DNA from: Eukaryota sp. TZLM1-RC
Taxonomy: Eukaryota > Metamonada: BaSk clade
Length of the DNA: 64,000 nucleotides
Direction: 5' to 3'
NCBI GenBank assembly: GCA_040285825.1
Contig: JAUPSS010000003.1
Coordinates: 1,860,001 to 1,924,000, forward strand
Shown here: positions 10,201 to 22,115 of the stretch, piece after piece
How positions within the stretch are numbered: the first letter of the stretch is position 1
Layout: the number at the start of each line of letters is the position of its first letter
Program-made: the position numbers and the translations under genes
The notes under the pieces: generated by a model
The model's database searches: none
What the model was told of the DNA's origin: nothing
Seen by the model: the letters and a program-made list of their open reading frames with translations, nothing else

Positions 10201-13200
10201 TTACTTTTTGAAAAACATTCCAAACAACTGCTTCTTTTCTTCAGCATGACTAATGGCTGATGACAAAGGATGCGATTCCTTTCTCTTCCTCCTAGTTCTT
10301 CTCCCCTTTTCGTCCTTGCTCTGTCGTCGAAACACATTAGAAATCTTCCCACTAATGTAACCAGAAGCAGTTTGTGCTAATACTCTCAAAACAACCTCTC
10401 CTTTGATCAACTCTGCAAGCTCCCCCCATGTTAAAGTTTTATTGGCAAAAGATAGTTGTGGAACGTGGATTCGAAGGTTATCAAAATCTTGAATATTCTT
10501 CGACTTGAGTCCCTTGTATGAAACTCTTAATTGCAGGGGAGATACTCGAACATGGTGAAAAGTAATGTAGCGTCGCACAGAACTTGATGAATCTTCAGTG
10601 AGGTGAGAGGAGGTGAGAAATGGTGAATCAGACTCCTTAATTGATCGTCGATGTGTTGCTAGAGTTTGGTTGTCATCATGGTCTTCCAAGTCTTCAAAAT
10701 CTAGATTAGAGTCACTATCTTCCGAAACCTCAGTCGATATTGATCCAGAACCGAAATAGGAAGGTAAATCATCATCAGTCGCGTCATCTGATTGGAAAAA
10801 ATGATTGAATGTGCTAACCAAGAGCGAAGTAAGACGTACATCGAGTGGAGCTACCAACACGTCAAAATTCTCGGAAACCAAAACTCCACCTACAGAAGGA
10901 AGGCGAGTTGATCGAATTCTACAAAAATCAACACCAGGGGAAGAAAGAACACTGTCTTGCAGACGGAGAATGGTTCTAAACGGAGAGCATTCTGGTACGA
11001 GAAAGCTAGTGGCAAGAGCCTTGGAAAGAGCTACTACAACATTGGATTTGTAACAACTTTCATCAACAACATCAATGGTCTCAGTGTAGTTGATCTCCTC
11101 GAGAATAACCTTTGTGAACATCTCTCCATCAGCTAGGAAAGAAGCATCCATGTAATCGACAGTGATGCTGAGGGGTAAAGGTTTGGATTCTGAATCTGAA
11201 TTGTTAGGCAGAGCGGAAGTTAATGCATTGATACCGTCCACCACTAGCAAGTAGCTGCTGCGATCGAGAGAAACTATTAGGGCAGGTACATGAAGGCGTA
11301 GTCCATGTGAGGACTTGGTGAAACTAACAGAGAATGGTAGAGCGATCGAGTGAAACAGAGATACTTCAGCAACACCATTTCTAATCGAGCTCTCAGGCTC
11401 AGCCCAAAGGAATTCGTCGCACCCAATCTCGGGTGCGACTAGCGCTTGGATTTTATCTGAAGAAACGTTCACGGTAGAATTGGCTATACAAATTATAATT
11501 TTAGAACAAGTAATCAAAAACGAATCGCTGAGTGCAAGTTGTGGAACATCAATGAAAACTTCCAGTTGTTGGGGTTGATTGACCTTGAGTTCATTGACAA
11601 GCTTTTCTGACAAAAGAGTAGAATGTGATTTTGAATAGCGAGAAAAAGCATCGAGAGTTTTTGATACTCCATCAAGCCATGCTGTGAGATCATTGAGATG
11701 CTTGCACAGTGAAGACAAGCATATTTTTGGAGACTTTATCGCTATTGACGTTGATTCCGGTAGCACAACAGGTTTGCTTTCATTTATGTCACGCCGCCAA
11801 TCAGTATAGCATGCAATGGGAGACGAGATATAATGATCAGTAACATCACAAGAAGTTGGTAGATTGACATTATCAAGAAGGGGAATGTCTACAATAAACT
11901 TTTCAATTAATCCCAGTGAAGTAAAACTTGGGTTTCCAATATCAATATTAGTAACAAATGCTTTAACTGACAAGAGAGAATAAAAAGAAACGAATCGCAT
12001 ATATGGTTGAAACTCTGAATATTTGAATATTTGGTTAAAGAGCAAAACATGAGCTCTACTCGTACCAATTGACACGTGGAGATGTTTGGAAGCTCTTACA
12101 CAAGTATTATTCATATCAAGAATGAGGGACATTTTTCTAATAAGATCGGGAACTTCCAATAAATCTCTAGAATTATTGGATTTGTTTGAAAATGGAAATA
12201 CAGAGATCGTCCGTTGAAATGATTTCGAAACCCTCAATAAACAAGACAAAGATGTGACTGAAATATTTGCTTGCATATTGACAGATGACAAGCTCACCAA
12301 TGGGTCAATTCTGCCATATTCATGATGTTTCAAAATTTCCAACTGCTCATCTTTTAACTTCAACGGACTCATCATTTGATTATCAGAATCCAACTCAAAA
12401 TCGTAGCAGACAGCCATCATTGTGGAGGGTTTGTGGGGTTTAACAATGGGAAATAAAGAGTCGTAGGTGGGACTCGAACACGTGCAAAATGCTTCATGAT
12501 CGACGACCACTCCCCCTACACCAAGTTTGCGATTAATTTCTGCCATTTTACATCTTTTTGAATGAGTTTTGAGCAGAATCTGAATAGATAGCTCCTCAAA
12601 TGACAAGATAGACTTATCATTAATCGGCTGCTTAAACAATGATACCGACAGAGGACTACTCTTCACATGTGGAGAGAGAGCTAAAGGTGACCTTCCAAAG
12701 GGGTCACTGTAAGGAGGACGATCTGGTGTTTGTAACGATGTAAGTGGTGTAACGGAGAGGCAACTATCATTAGCAACAACAGCGGAGGCATCAAGCCCTT
12801 TAATACTTAGGGAGATAAGTGCCAGTTGATCACTATTTTTCTTATTTAAAACAAGCAAAAGTTCTTGAATTCGCATAAGCAAATAGTTACGCCATGAATG
12901 AGGAGAGAGTGAGCTACCGATAAACAACGAAGTTCTAACCAGAGACACAGAAGGCCTTCCAACAAGCATCAAACGCAGCTTATCCCATGGCTGAAGAGTA
13001 GGCATGGAGACGACCGACGGTGGTGAATGTGTATCCAAAACATGAGATAAAAGATTGAGAGAAGGCTGCCAAGATTTGGAAAAACGAACAATCCCATCGA
13101 ATAGCGAAATGTACAAATTATTGTACATTTTAGTAAACGTAGGTGATGCGTTTGTCAACAAATGCCAAATTTTAGACGGATTTTGTGGAGAAGGGATCAT

Positions 13201-15504
13201 TGTAAAGTTTACTGGGACGAGCTGTTCAAGGAACGTACGTGAATCACCTACAATCAAAGGACCATTGATGTTGAAAAGCTCGCAAGAGATCAATGGTTCA
13301 AAATTACGAATTCTTGCACAAATATTGGGTATTGAGATGTCCAAAAACAAGGGTAACAAATCTTGCTTTTCAACATCATTTTGACCTGTAGACACGTCAT
13401 CAAGCACTTCATCAATCAAAAATGATTGTATTGTAGCACGTTCTTTAAACCATTCCTGTTCTAATAAATTAATAGTGCAATCGGACCCCGATAAAGAAAA
13501 CAAAGTTGATGGTATTTCTTTTTTGTTTTCCAAGATAGTATTAATAGAATCAATCCAAAGTTTTGATTCTTTTTCATTTAATTTTCGTTTTAATTCTTCA
13601 GCGGCCATGCTAGTAATGCCTCTGTCTTTTATTTTTTGTTCTAAATAAGCTTCCCGTCGTAGTAAATCTGATATTCTGCGGCGTTGTGCGACAAAAATCA
13701 CACCCAAACGTGATTCAAAACAATCATCCATAATGGAAACTTCAAAATTTGACATTGAAAATTTGATTGATCTTGGGGGACGCCCTGACTGGATGGGATC
13801 AATGGCGTACAGTATTATAGGCAAAATTTTAAAAAATTCAAAAAAGTGAACTCCCAAAGGATTATTGGCAAATGGAAGTTTGACTTTGAACGACTGTGAC
13901 GTGATGATGATTGGTTGCTGAAGTTGGGGGTTGAAATCTTCTTGAAAACCAATTGAATTTATGGACATTGATAATATTTGAGTATTTTTAATGGAAAAAT
14001 TGAGTAATCCAATGGAAATCATTTGAGAAACACTATCAGTAACAGAAAAAGAACGTGTCATAATCGAAATTTTGGTCTTGTCAGTCAAGAAGAGATCAAT
14101 ATCAAAATTTTGAATATTGACACCTACTTTGGACCCACTGCTTACAACAAAAGGACCATCAGATGGCGTTATTTCTGACCTGAGACTGGGTAATGATAGT
14201 AAAATCGGAGTGGATAATGAGCACGTGATTGATTTGATTGAAAGGTCAATATTATCACATTTACAAACCACAACGTCATGAATAGTCAAAAAATTGTGAG
14301 AAATTTCCTCATTATTGACTCTTAATAAAGAGCTAACTGTTGTCAATGGAACTTCCACAGCTAGTGAATCTTTAAAACAGATTCCAATATCATTTAATCC
14401 AATTGAGAGAACGACTGTTCCAAATTTACTTGATATAGGACAAGAATTATGAATAGAAATAGAAATAACTGGTGCTGTACAATTAAATGTTAATTCAAAT
14501 TTTTGAGTTTTTGGTGAGACAGATGTCTGGGCTCTGTTGTGACTAGAAGAGCTCATTTCTGAATCACTACCACCGAAACAATCCAGGAGTCTTTTAAATT
14601 TTGGAGATAATGCTAAATCGAGTGAGGATTTTATTGGTGAAATATGAGAATTAATCAGCAATTCTTGATTTTGTGTTAAAATGGTATTAAATTCACTTAA
14701 GGGGGTCGAAATTATTGGTGATTGATTGAAATCGACAGCAAATTTCGACAGACTTCCATTTACTTCGAGATTCTGACTGTCATGACGTGATTTGATTAAA
14801 ACTGCAGTTGATAACGAAATAACTTGGTCATCCCCACTGATAGATGCTTGTAGATCATCAAGAGAAAAAGAAAAAGAAAAGAAGTACAAAATAGGTAAGA
14901 TTGATTCTAATGGCGAACTATCAGAAGCACAAGATGATTGGTTGTGATTGATTGGTTGTGATTGATTGGTTGCCGACATGGCAGTCAACAATTCTGCATC
15001 GCCACTTACTTTGCAAGAAGAAAATTCAAAAGCTACCCGATAATGGGCAGAATTGGATTTACTCTGAACAAGGGAAATCAAAGAAGATGATAGGGTGATA
15101 ATTGCAAGAGTATCATGTTCATGGAGCATTGAGAGTGTGAGAGACTTAATGAAAAGTATAATAGACTTTGGTAGTTTTACCAGAATTTTTTCAATCTTCT
15201 CAATAGGTGGTGATTTAGGTTTCGGGTTAAGGTTAGGATGAGAGGAGGGCTGAGAAGCTAAGGAGGGAGACATTGTGCAAGTGATGTCACCAAAAGAAAA
15301 ACGGAAAGGTAGGGAAAACTTGACATGTGAGACCTTTAGATGTAGAGACGATGATTTGTAAGTGACATTGATCAAGGACAGAAAGCCGAAGCGCTGGATA
15401 GTTACTCTGGAGCGAAGAATTAAAGAGAGAACAATTGAACACACGAAACCTAATATCCATGGAGAGAATGATATCAACCCCAACAAGATAGTGGTTTTAA
15501 GCAT
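10201..15504 (-). CDS. Bridge-like lipid transfer protein, FMP27/hobbit/KIAA0100 (BLTP2) type
   Basis: An uninterrupted 1767-residue frame. BLTP proteins form long beta-groove bridges at membrane contact sites and move phospholipids between bilayers; the BLTP2 group works at ER-plasma membrane contacts. An N-terminal hydrophobic anchor (residues about 5-30, GLISFSPWILGFVCSIVLSL) is followed by IQRFGFLSLINV, the usual entry to the groove. Long stretches of alternating beta-type residues follow. The C-terminus carries the best family match: VRVSPLQLRVSYKG, an IQDFDNL segment, NKTLTWGELAEL, then EVVLRVLAQ. A basic KGRRTRRKRK patch and FGMFFKK end the protein. It is shorter than usual for the family (about 2,200 or more residues). 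Another repeating-beta-groove protein is possible but less likely. Confidence 0.72.
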   Translation of the reverse strand: MLKTTILLGLISFSPWILGFVCSIVLSLILRSRVTIQRFGFLSLINVTYKSSSLHLKVSHVKFSLPFRFSFGDITCTMSPSLASQPSSHPNLNPKPKSPPIEKIEKILVKLPKSIILFIKSLTLSMLHEHDTLAIITLSSSLISLVQSKSNSAHYRVAFEFSSCKVSGDAELLTAMSATNQSQPINHNQSSCASDSSPLESILPILYFFSFSFSLDDLQASISGDDQVISLSTAVLIKSRHDSQNLEVNGSLSKFAVDFNQSPIISTPLSEFNTILTQNQELLINSHISPIKSSLDLALSPKFKRLLDCFGGSDSEMSSSSHNRAQTSVSPKTQKFELTFNCTAPVISISIHNSCPISSKFGTVVLSIGLNDIGICFKDSLAVEVPLTTVSSLLRVNNEEISHNFLTIHDVVVCKCDNIDLSIKSITCSLSTPILLSLPSLRSEITPSDGPFVVSSGSKVGVNIQNFDIDLFLTDKTKISIMTRSFSVTDSVSQMISIGLLNFSIKNTQILSMSINSIGFQEDFNPQLQQPIIITSQSFKVKLPFANNPLGVHFFEFFKILPIILYAIDPIQSGRPPRSIKFSMSNFEVSIMDDCFESRLGVIFVAQRRRISDLLRREAYLEQKIKDRGITSMAAEELKRKLNEKESKLWIDSINTILENKKEIPSTLFSLSGSDCTINLLEQEWFKERATIQSFLIDEVLDDVSTGQNDVEKQDLLPLFLDISIPNICARIRNFEPLISCELFNINGPLIVGDSRTFLEQLVPVNFTMIPSPQNPSKIWHLLTNASPTFTKMYNNLYISLFDGIVRFSKSWQPSLNLLSHVLDTHSPPSVVSMPTLQPWDKLRLMLVGRPSVSLVRTSLFIGSSLSPHSWRNYLLMRIQELLLVLNKKNSDQLALISLSIKGLDASAVVANDSCLSVTPLTSLQTPDRPPYSDPFGRSPLALSPHVKSSPLSVSLFKQPINDKSILSFEELSIQILLKTHSKRCKMAEINRKLGVGGVVVDHEAFCTCSSPTYDSLFPIVKPHKPSTMMAVCYDFELDSDNQMMSPLKLKDEQLEILKHHEYGRIDPLVSLSSVNMQANISVTSLSCLLRVSKSFQRTISVFPFSNKSNNSRDLLEVPDLIRKMSLILDMNNTCVRASKHLHVSIGTSRAHVLLFNQIFKYSEFQPYMRFVSFYSLLSVKAFVTNIDIGNPSFTSLGLIEKFIVDIPLLDNVNLPTSCDVTDHYISSPIACYTDWRRDINESKPVVLPESTSIAIKSPKICLSSLCKHLNDLTAWLDGVSKTLDAFSRYSKSHSTLLSEKLVNELKVNQPQQLEVFIDVPQLALSDSFLITCSKIIICIANSTVNVSSDKIQALVAPEIGCDEFLWAEPESSIRNGVAEVSLFHSIALPFSVSFTKSSHGLRLHVPALIVSLDRSSYLLVVDGINALTSALPNNSDSESKPLPLSITVDYMDASFLADGEMFTKVILEEINYTETIDVVDESCYKSNVVVALSKALATSFLVPECSPFRTILRLQDSVLSSPGVDFCRIRSTRLPSVGGVLVSENFDVLVAPLDVRLTSLLVSTFNHFFQSDDATDDDLPSYFGSGSISTEVSEDSDSNLDFEDLEDHDDNQTLATHRRSIKESDSPFLTSSHLTEDSSSSVRRYITFHHVRVSPLQLRVSYKGLKSKNIQDFDNLRIHVPQLSFANKTLTWGELAELIKGEVVLRVLAQTASGYISGKISNVFRRQSKDEKGRRTRRKRKESHPLSSAISHAEEKKQLFGMFFKK

Positions 15505-15583
15505 GAACCTTCAAAGAGAATGTAGACGATTAAATCTTTTCCCATTTAAAATTGATCTTGATGAACATTTAAACATTTGAACA

Positions 15584-16680
15584 TCAACTTAAAGCAGAGG
15601 AATCCCAACCTACATTATGAAACACTCTTGGAGCGAGAGCAAGTTCCACAGCCTCAACCATTTTACCAAGATCTTTGTACAAACTGGAGACACTTCTGTT
15701 ACTCGAGAAATTTAACCTACATGAAGGGTGTTTTTTAATGATGAAATCTTTAAACTCAACCAATAACAAGGTTATTCTAACCACAATCAAAATTTTCGTA
15801 AAGGTTGAGTAATAAAAGCAGCACCGGCAGAAACACAACAAGAACTGGAAACTTCTAGTAAAAAACTATATAACTCTTTGTTTCCTGAATATTTAGAAAG
15901 TAAACCATTAAAAAATGCTTCTTCTTCGCTATCATTAATCCTTTTCTGTGTGTTAACTACAGCTTTGGTTAACACATTCAATGAAGGAGCTTTCACTGTT
16001 TCTGGTGACGTTTTCTGATGAAAAAGTCGTATCCAAAAATCTGGAGGAAAATCATTAATCAGATTTTGAAGGCCATAGAAATCTTTAAGATTTAATTTTC
16101 ACGCAAATGATAACCACAAGGCAGGAAGATGTTTGGAAAAAGTGAAAAGAAAATACTTCAGTCCACCAATAAAAGCTGCTTTAACAATTATGCTTGCTTT
16201 TTGATAACCTGCTCCACCATGTTTTGCACTTAAATATGCATATTTCTTGTTCGATGGATGAATTTCATTAAGTGAACATCTACAATTGACACGGATTAAA
16301 TTGCAATTTTGAACAATGGGGAGAGCAATTTCAGGACTTAAGCAGTGATAGAAATGATTTAAATTAGAATTAAAACAAATGTTTTCAGTAAAAAATTTGA
16401 GATGTAGAAGATTCTGATCTAAAGCAAGAATTCCTTCTAGAACATGTTTTAATTTCCTTAGATCATTTTCTATTTTCAAGGCCATTTTTCTTCATTTCCA
16501 AGTTATGCACCCCAACAGCGAACAGCATCAGAATTTCATTTCGTGAATGGAATTCGGAACAAAGCACTTTTAAGTATCTTTCATCATCCAAATTGGGATA
16601 TTTAAATCCCCACAAGCCGCACTTGCTATTATTTATTTTCAATCCTACTAATTTTGAATCTATAGATACAATGTTGCTTA
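15584..16680 (-). mobile_element. LINE B fragment, reverse-transcriptase palm and thumb, decayed
   Basis: Reading down the minus strand, 16680-16500 gives the palm end (INNSKCGLWGF). Then 16485-16099 gives the thumb (AKHGGAGYQKASIIVKAAFIGG), and 15996-15780 gives the linker before the endonuclease. Frames are broken at each join. The thumb resembles that of LINE C (CKAAFIGG), which supports the assignment. Confidence 0.65.
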
Positions 16681-16830
16681 GAGAAATTCTAGCATTAAAC
16701 AAATTTGGTTCTGATGATAGAAATTATATTTACTGTGATTGGATTAAGAACGCTGAAGTTTTTGTTGACTTTGTGTTTTGCAATTTTGCAATTGACACTT
16801 TGGTTCAAAGAAGGAAACTTAATCATGTTT
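16676..16830 (+). mobile_element. LINE B endonuclease scrap in opposite orientation
   Basis: The plus strand reads an endonuclease segment (LALNKFGSDDRN, IYCDWIKNAE, RRKLNHV) that abuts the inverted palm segment. This is an inversion junction inside LINE material. Confidence 0.65.
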
Positions 16831-17879
16831 AGATAATTGAAAAGTAATGCTGGTGGTCAGCTAGAAATTCTTTTTGTCAGCAACCAGCATAAAAAACTTT
16901 CTAGTAAGGAATGTTTATTTCTCAGTGTTTCTGGCTGTATTCGCTGAGTCTTACATTATGTTTGAGTACATTACAAAAACTGGATTATTATCAGCAAGAA
17001 ATTGAAGGACGACCACAAGTGACTTGATAAAATTTAAATCAAAATCATTTCATAACATTGAAACACACAGCAAATTTCCTTATTTTCCCAGCTGGGATCT
17101 GTTTGTTTGGCTTGATTTGAAAGGGCTGTGAATCGTTTTATTGTTTGTTTATTGATAGATTCAATATTGATATTTTAATACTCATTGTTCTTGATTTCTC
17201 GTGGTTTACTTCTTCTCACCTCTCAATTTGGACTTCAACTTACTGGGTCCATGTTTAAACTCACCTTTTACTCTTTCCCAATTACTTTCTGTGGTGAGAC
17301 TAATGGATCATACGTAGCTTTTCCTGGCTTTGATCTTTACCTCCTCTTGTTTTGTCCTTCGTATCTGGTGTTGACATATGACAAACTTAGAGTTCACAAC
17401 AATTCACTAACTTCTTAAGAGAAATCTTTGAAGCCCTAAATTTTGCCAAATCCTTTCTGTCCAGTGGAGATAATCACTCTGTTTTCTCAGTGGGTGTTTA
17501 ATTCTTGATTTCTGAAATTTGGTAGTTTATTCAATCGTGGCATTAAACCAAAATATTAATTAAGAATTCATGATCTATATATATAATTTATTTACTACGG
17601 TTATTTTTTTGCACTAGTTCAGTATTCATTCGCGTATGCAATTTGTGAGTCTGTAACGTCCAACAATTTCCAAACATTTCTCCCCAGTGTTTTGAAATTT
17701 GTACCGCATTTTCGATTGTTGGATGTGTGTCTCGCATCAATTTTGCTTTGAAATGTGGCTATTTTGATCAGTTTACGCCAACTGTAATCGAATATTCAGA
17801 ATGAGGGACAATTTATGTATTCGTCAAAGACATATTGTTATTATTGTAATCACCAAATTAATTGGTTTTCCTGATCTTA
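16831..17879. other. Intergenic, AT-rich, no gene seen
   Basis: About 1 kb. An open frame at 17185-17418 lacks codon or family support. Confidence 0.35.
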
Positions 17880-18066
17880 CTATGCATCCTCTTCATCGTC
17901 AATTCCTTCCTGTTCTTCTTCATATTCATCCTCATCGTGAAACTTTTGCTTTGCTTTCTCTGGGCCTTGTCTGATTTCCTTTTCTATTCTTTCAAGATTT
18001 TTCTCTCAGGTCAAATGTCTCAGTCAACATACTGAGTTTGTTTTCTGCATTATAGGGATGTGACAT
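17880..18066 (-). CDS. 52-residue acidic protein, two exons with a 28-nt intron
   Basis: Not recognised. Exon 1 (18033-18066) starts MSHPYNAENKL. A 28-nt GTATGT...AG intron (18005-18032) is removed in phase, and exon 2 (17880-18004) reads a highly charged helix (LERIEKEIRQGPEKAKQKF) and a strongly acidic tail ending EEDA and TAG. The two exons are in different frames and each is too short to stand out, so the gene is easy to miss. It is flanked by LINE B debris on one side. The composition argues for a real soluble protein. The function is unknown. Confidence 0.5.
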
Positions 18067-18319
18067 TGGAAGAAGGTCTAATGAACAAGATTTACAAAAT
18101 CACAAAACCGAGATCTTTCAAAAAGATGGTTGAAACTTTGGTTTTGTCTGGTTTATATTTTACTGTTCTTCTCAGTTCTTACAGCTTGGTGAAATCGCAT
18201 TTTCTAAGCCAAGTTACAAGGACATGATTAAAGACAGTGAAAAGACATCTCTTAAACAAGGGTGTTCAGATCAACTTCTATTTTCATATTGAATAAACAA
18301 TAGTTTATTCAAGACCATG

Positions 18320-18460
18320 CTTACCTTAGTCCACATTATGGCGGTTTAGGGTGGACGAAGGCTTCTATTCTAACCTCGTGTGCTTTTGTTGGTGGATGCA
18401 GAAATGCAATCTTTGAGTTTTCTTAATTAAGTGTGCAAATTCAATAAATATTAAAATTCA
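18320..18460 (+). mobile_element. LINE B copy with internal deletion
   Basis: A thumb segment (HYGGLGWTKASIL, then AFVGGCRNAIFEF) runs straight into the family 3' terminus at 18424 (TTAAGTGTGCAAATTCAATA), skipping the endonuclease. Confidence 0.6.
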
Positions 18461-18479
18461 ATAAATATAAGATCTTTAT

Positions 18480-19380
18480 AATAATATATGCAGATCGGCT
18501 GTTTTAAATCAAGATCTTCACTCATTGTTATTGGAAAAGGGTGTTTGTGAAAACAATTCATCAGATTCTTCACTTTTTGTAAACATTGTACCACGAAGAT
18601 TTGGATTGTGTGCCACTAATGAAGCATTTCTAACAAAAATGAGATTATATTTGAATATCCCCATTAATCAATTATTATCAAAAGAAAAATGTATTTGTTC
18701 GAATTCACCTAAACTCACTTTGCGCCATGCTCTGAATTGCTCTAAATTGATAACTTATCGTTCTTCATTACATGATGCTGTTAGAGACACTGTTTTCAAT
18801 ATGGCACAAACTGCAAGGATATCGTGTATCAAAGAGCCCCTGCTGAAGGAAACACTTTCTCTGAATAATTTTGGTTCTGATGATAGAGGTGATGTATACT
18901 GTGATTGGATTGATAATTCTGAAGCTATTGTTGACTCTGTCTCATGTAATGTTGCAAACGATACTTTGGTTCACAGAAGAAAACTTAATCCTGTGGCTGC
19001 TCTGGATTTTAAAGCAAAAGAAAAACATAGAAAATATGATAAAGATATTGAAGAGGCAAATGTCGATAGAAATACACAGCTGGTTTTTATTGCTTTCCCA
19101 TTTTCGATAAATGGAAGATTATCAGTTGAAGCAGAAACTTTTTTGGATGACTTCCAAAAAATGGTGCAAGAAAAAACAATGAAAAGATTTGATATTTTTT
19201 TATGGCGTTCACGGATTCAATTTGCCATTATTAATAGATTACCGCGGTTTTTCAATCGAATTAGAGAAGCTTTAGCTAGACAGCAAGCAGATCAAGATTT
19301 TGTAGAGGAAATCTTGGTTCAATGATAGTCGTCCCATTAGTTATGAATTAATTTAATTAAGTGTGCAAATTCAATAAATA
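18480..19380 (+). mobile_element. LINE B copy, longest intact knuckle-endonuclease segment
   Basis: A single open frame (18525-19325, 266 codons) carries the linker (LLLEKGVCENNSSDS-type), the knuckle (KCICSNS...LRHALNCSKL) and the whole endonuclease (DDRGDVYCDW, KAKEKHRKYDK, RFDIFLWRSRIQF). The 3' terminus GTGTGCAAATTCAATAAATA follows. It is truncated at the 5' end and directly follows another LINE B tail. No reverse transcriptase remains, so it cannot move by itself. Confidence 0.8.
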
Positions 19381-19469
19381 CGATTAATTTATAAATATTA
19401 CCATTGTTTCAAAAAAAACAAAAATATCAAGTACAATGTTGAGAAATAGATTCATATATTCTACCGAAT

Positions 19470-20370
19470 TATTAATCTTTTGCTCAATCCCGACAAATGT
19501 CTCCTTATAGGAAATGTAAAAGATGGTTTAACCATTGATGTTGTTGAATTTCCTTTCGTAAACCATTCCTCAAATGTTTTTTGTTTCTTAGGCTGCTGAC
19601 TTGGAAATGTTCCCCAAATTACCGATGAATTAAATAATCTTTTGCTGAAATTGGGTTCCGAACTTGATACGATTTCTTCATTTGAAATAGAGAAACATAT
19701 TAAGTTTTTTATTTTATAAATTTGTTACTCAGGTAAAATGACTCATATATTAAGAACTTCTTGTAATATTTCACGTGGATTATTCTGCTCGTTTAACCAC
19801 TGCAAAAAACAAATTTCATTGCATCTTTGATTGATGTCAATCCCGAACTAATTCGCAGCCATGGGCTCTTCCCATCTAATTTCAGTGGAATTAATTTCAC
19901 TAAACCAGACTATTTTCTCTCAAGCTGCTTTGCTTAAATGGAGGGAAAAATTTTGTTATTGAATTTTGCAACCGCTTTCCAAATGATGTTACTGAATTCT
20001 ACACGTAATTATGAATTTCGAAAAAATGCTCTTGATTGTCCAGAAATTGAAGTAAAGGATTCTTGATAATGTAGACGAAATATCACCTAAACACCCAGTT
20101 TTAGTAATTTGAGTTATTGTTTTAAAAATGCAACAAGAATTAGCAATAGTTGTTCAAGGCTCGGAGATAATGTTCGTCGTGGCTCGGCCAAAAAATAATA
20201 ATCTCACTTTCGCAAATTTTTTCCTTCTCTAATTCCTCAAAGTTATGGTCTTCTTTTGAGATGATACCACATTTTCTTGTACAATGCACCTTTGATGTTT
20301 TATTTGGCATGTTTACGTGCCTCAAAATTTGATTTAATGTGGATCAAACAATTCTCCAAAACATTCCTTT
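19470..20370 (+). mobile_element. LINE A copy, 5' half, decayed and interrupted by LINE B
   Basis: Begins in the reverse-transcriptase palm (NPDKCLLIGNVKDGLTID), with many stops and frameshifts through thumb and linker. It reaches the knuckle (near 20335), where LINE B at 20383-21171 is inserted. Confidence 0.65.
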
Positions 20371-20382
20371 AATTGACGCACT
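20371..20382. repeat. Target-site duplication, left, of nested LINE B
   Basis: AATTGACGCACT; 21172-21183 reads AATTAACGCACT, 11 of 12 identical. Confidence 0.65.
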
Positions 20383-21171
20383 TTTTTTTATTTTTTTATT
20401 CAACAACAAATAATGTATTTATGGAATTTGCACACTTAATTAAATTAACTCATAACTAATGGGACGACTATCATTGAACCAAGATTTCCTCTACAAAATC
20501 TTGAACTGTTTGCTGTCTAGCTAAAGCTTCTCCAATTCGATTGAAAAACCGAGGTAATCTATTAATAATGGCAAATTGAATCCGTGAACGCCATAAAAAA
20601 ATATCAAATCTTTTCATTGTTTTTTCTTGCACCATTTTTTGGAAGTCATCCAAAAAAGTTTCTGCTTCAACTGATAATCTTCCATTTATCGAAAATGGGA
20701 AAGCAATAAAAACCAGCTGTGTATTTCTATAGACATTAGCCTCTTCAATATCTTTATCATATTTTCTATGTTTCTCTTTTGCTTTAAAATCCAGAGCAGC
20801 CACAGGATTCAGTTTTCTTCTGTGAACGAAAGTATCATTTGCAACATTACATGAGACAAAGTCAACAATAGCTTCAGAATTATCAATCCAATCACAGTAT
20901 ACATCACCTCTATCATCAGAACCAAAACTATTCAGAGAAAGTGTTTCCTTCAGCAGGGGCTCTTTGATACACGATATCCTTGCAGTTTGTGCCATATTGA
21001 AAACAGTGTCTCTAACAGCATCATGTAATGAAGAACGATAAGTTATCAGTTTAGAGCAATTCAGAGCAAGGCGCAAAGTGAGTTGAGGTGAATTCGAACA
21101 AATACATTAATACAACAAATATGAAAACTGAAAACATAAAATACACAATTAAAACTCCACATCCTCACAAA
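20383..21171 (-). mobile_element. LINE B nested in LINE A
   Basis: The minus-strand frame 20471-21076 is the endonuclease, nearly identical to the 18.5-kb copy. The 3' terminus and an A/T-rich tail lie at the left (20383-20440). Beyond the element's knuckle, about 70 bases at the right end (21100-21171) resemble the 3' end of a LINE C-like element rather than LINE B. The duplication is 12 bp, as for the 8.8-kb copy. Confidence 0.75.
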
Positions 21172-21183
21172 AATTAACGCACT

Positions 21184-21830
21184 GTATTATTTTCCGATCA
21201 AAAGTTCATGATGCAGTTAGGATTCAACTGTTAGGTATGTCAAAATCAGACAGAATTGTTTCGTATTTAGAACCATTACTCTCCCGTTTGGTTGATGTAG
21301 ATACTCTGAATTCTTTTGGTCGAAATAGAGGTGATTTAATGCTTGAAAGTTTTGAAAGAACGACTATCATTAATGATGTGAGATCAACTGCTGTGCGTAA
21401 TAATTCTGTTATACCGTTAGCTCAGTGAAAATAATAATAATCCTCTGTCTGTTGCCGAAAATACTAAAATTGATAAATATAAAGCGAAGTTGTGATCCTT
21501 GAATGCTGAATCGCAACTCATTATGTCCTTTGTGCATTTGCTTTTTCCTTACATAGCACACTTGGACCTCTTGCTTTATCTTTCTTGGATGATTTTATTG
21601 CAATTGTAAAGCAACGTACAGGAAGAATTTTTGACAAAATGTTTGGCACAACAGAATTGTATTTTCAATTTTTAAAAGTGTTGTTGTCCATATTATCTTC
21701 TGCTTTATTATCACTTGTTTGGTTTTATGAAGGAAAAATTTCCAGTCAATTCTTTTTTGCTGATTTGCGATAAACAGATTTAGATTTTGAAGTTTGGTTT
21801 GTTTCTCGTTGGAATAAATAATAATTTAAA
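21184..21830 (+). mobile_element. LINE A copy, 3' half after the nested LINE B
   Basis: Resumes at the endonuclease (IVSYLEPLLSRLVDVDTLNS, RNRGDLMLESFE) and ends in the LINE A 3' terminus TTTCTCGTTGGAATAAATAA near 21823. Frameshifted after 21428. Confidence 0.7.
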
Positions 21831-22115
21831 TAAAAGAGAAAAACAATATAGTCAAATTTCAAAGTTCAATAAAACAAGAACTTCTGGTACAAAATCTTTT
21901 AAAAACCTCTGTTTGTGACCTGGTTCTAGTATCAATTGGTAGACAAAGGTAAAATTGAGGTTTGAAATAAAATGAAACAAACATTCAAGAAAATAAAATA
22001 AACAATTATTTATTTACTCGTGAAAAATTGATTATAATTCCAAGATACAAATCAATAAATAAATTCAATAAAAAGATAAAACTGAAAAAACTACATCAAG
22101 CTTAATTAAAACCAA

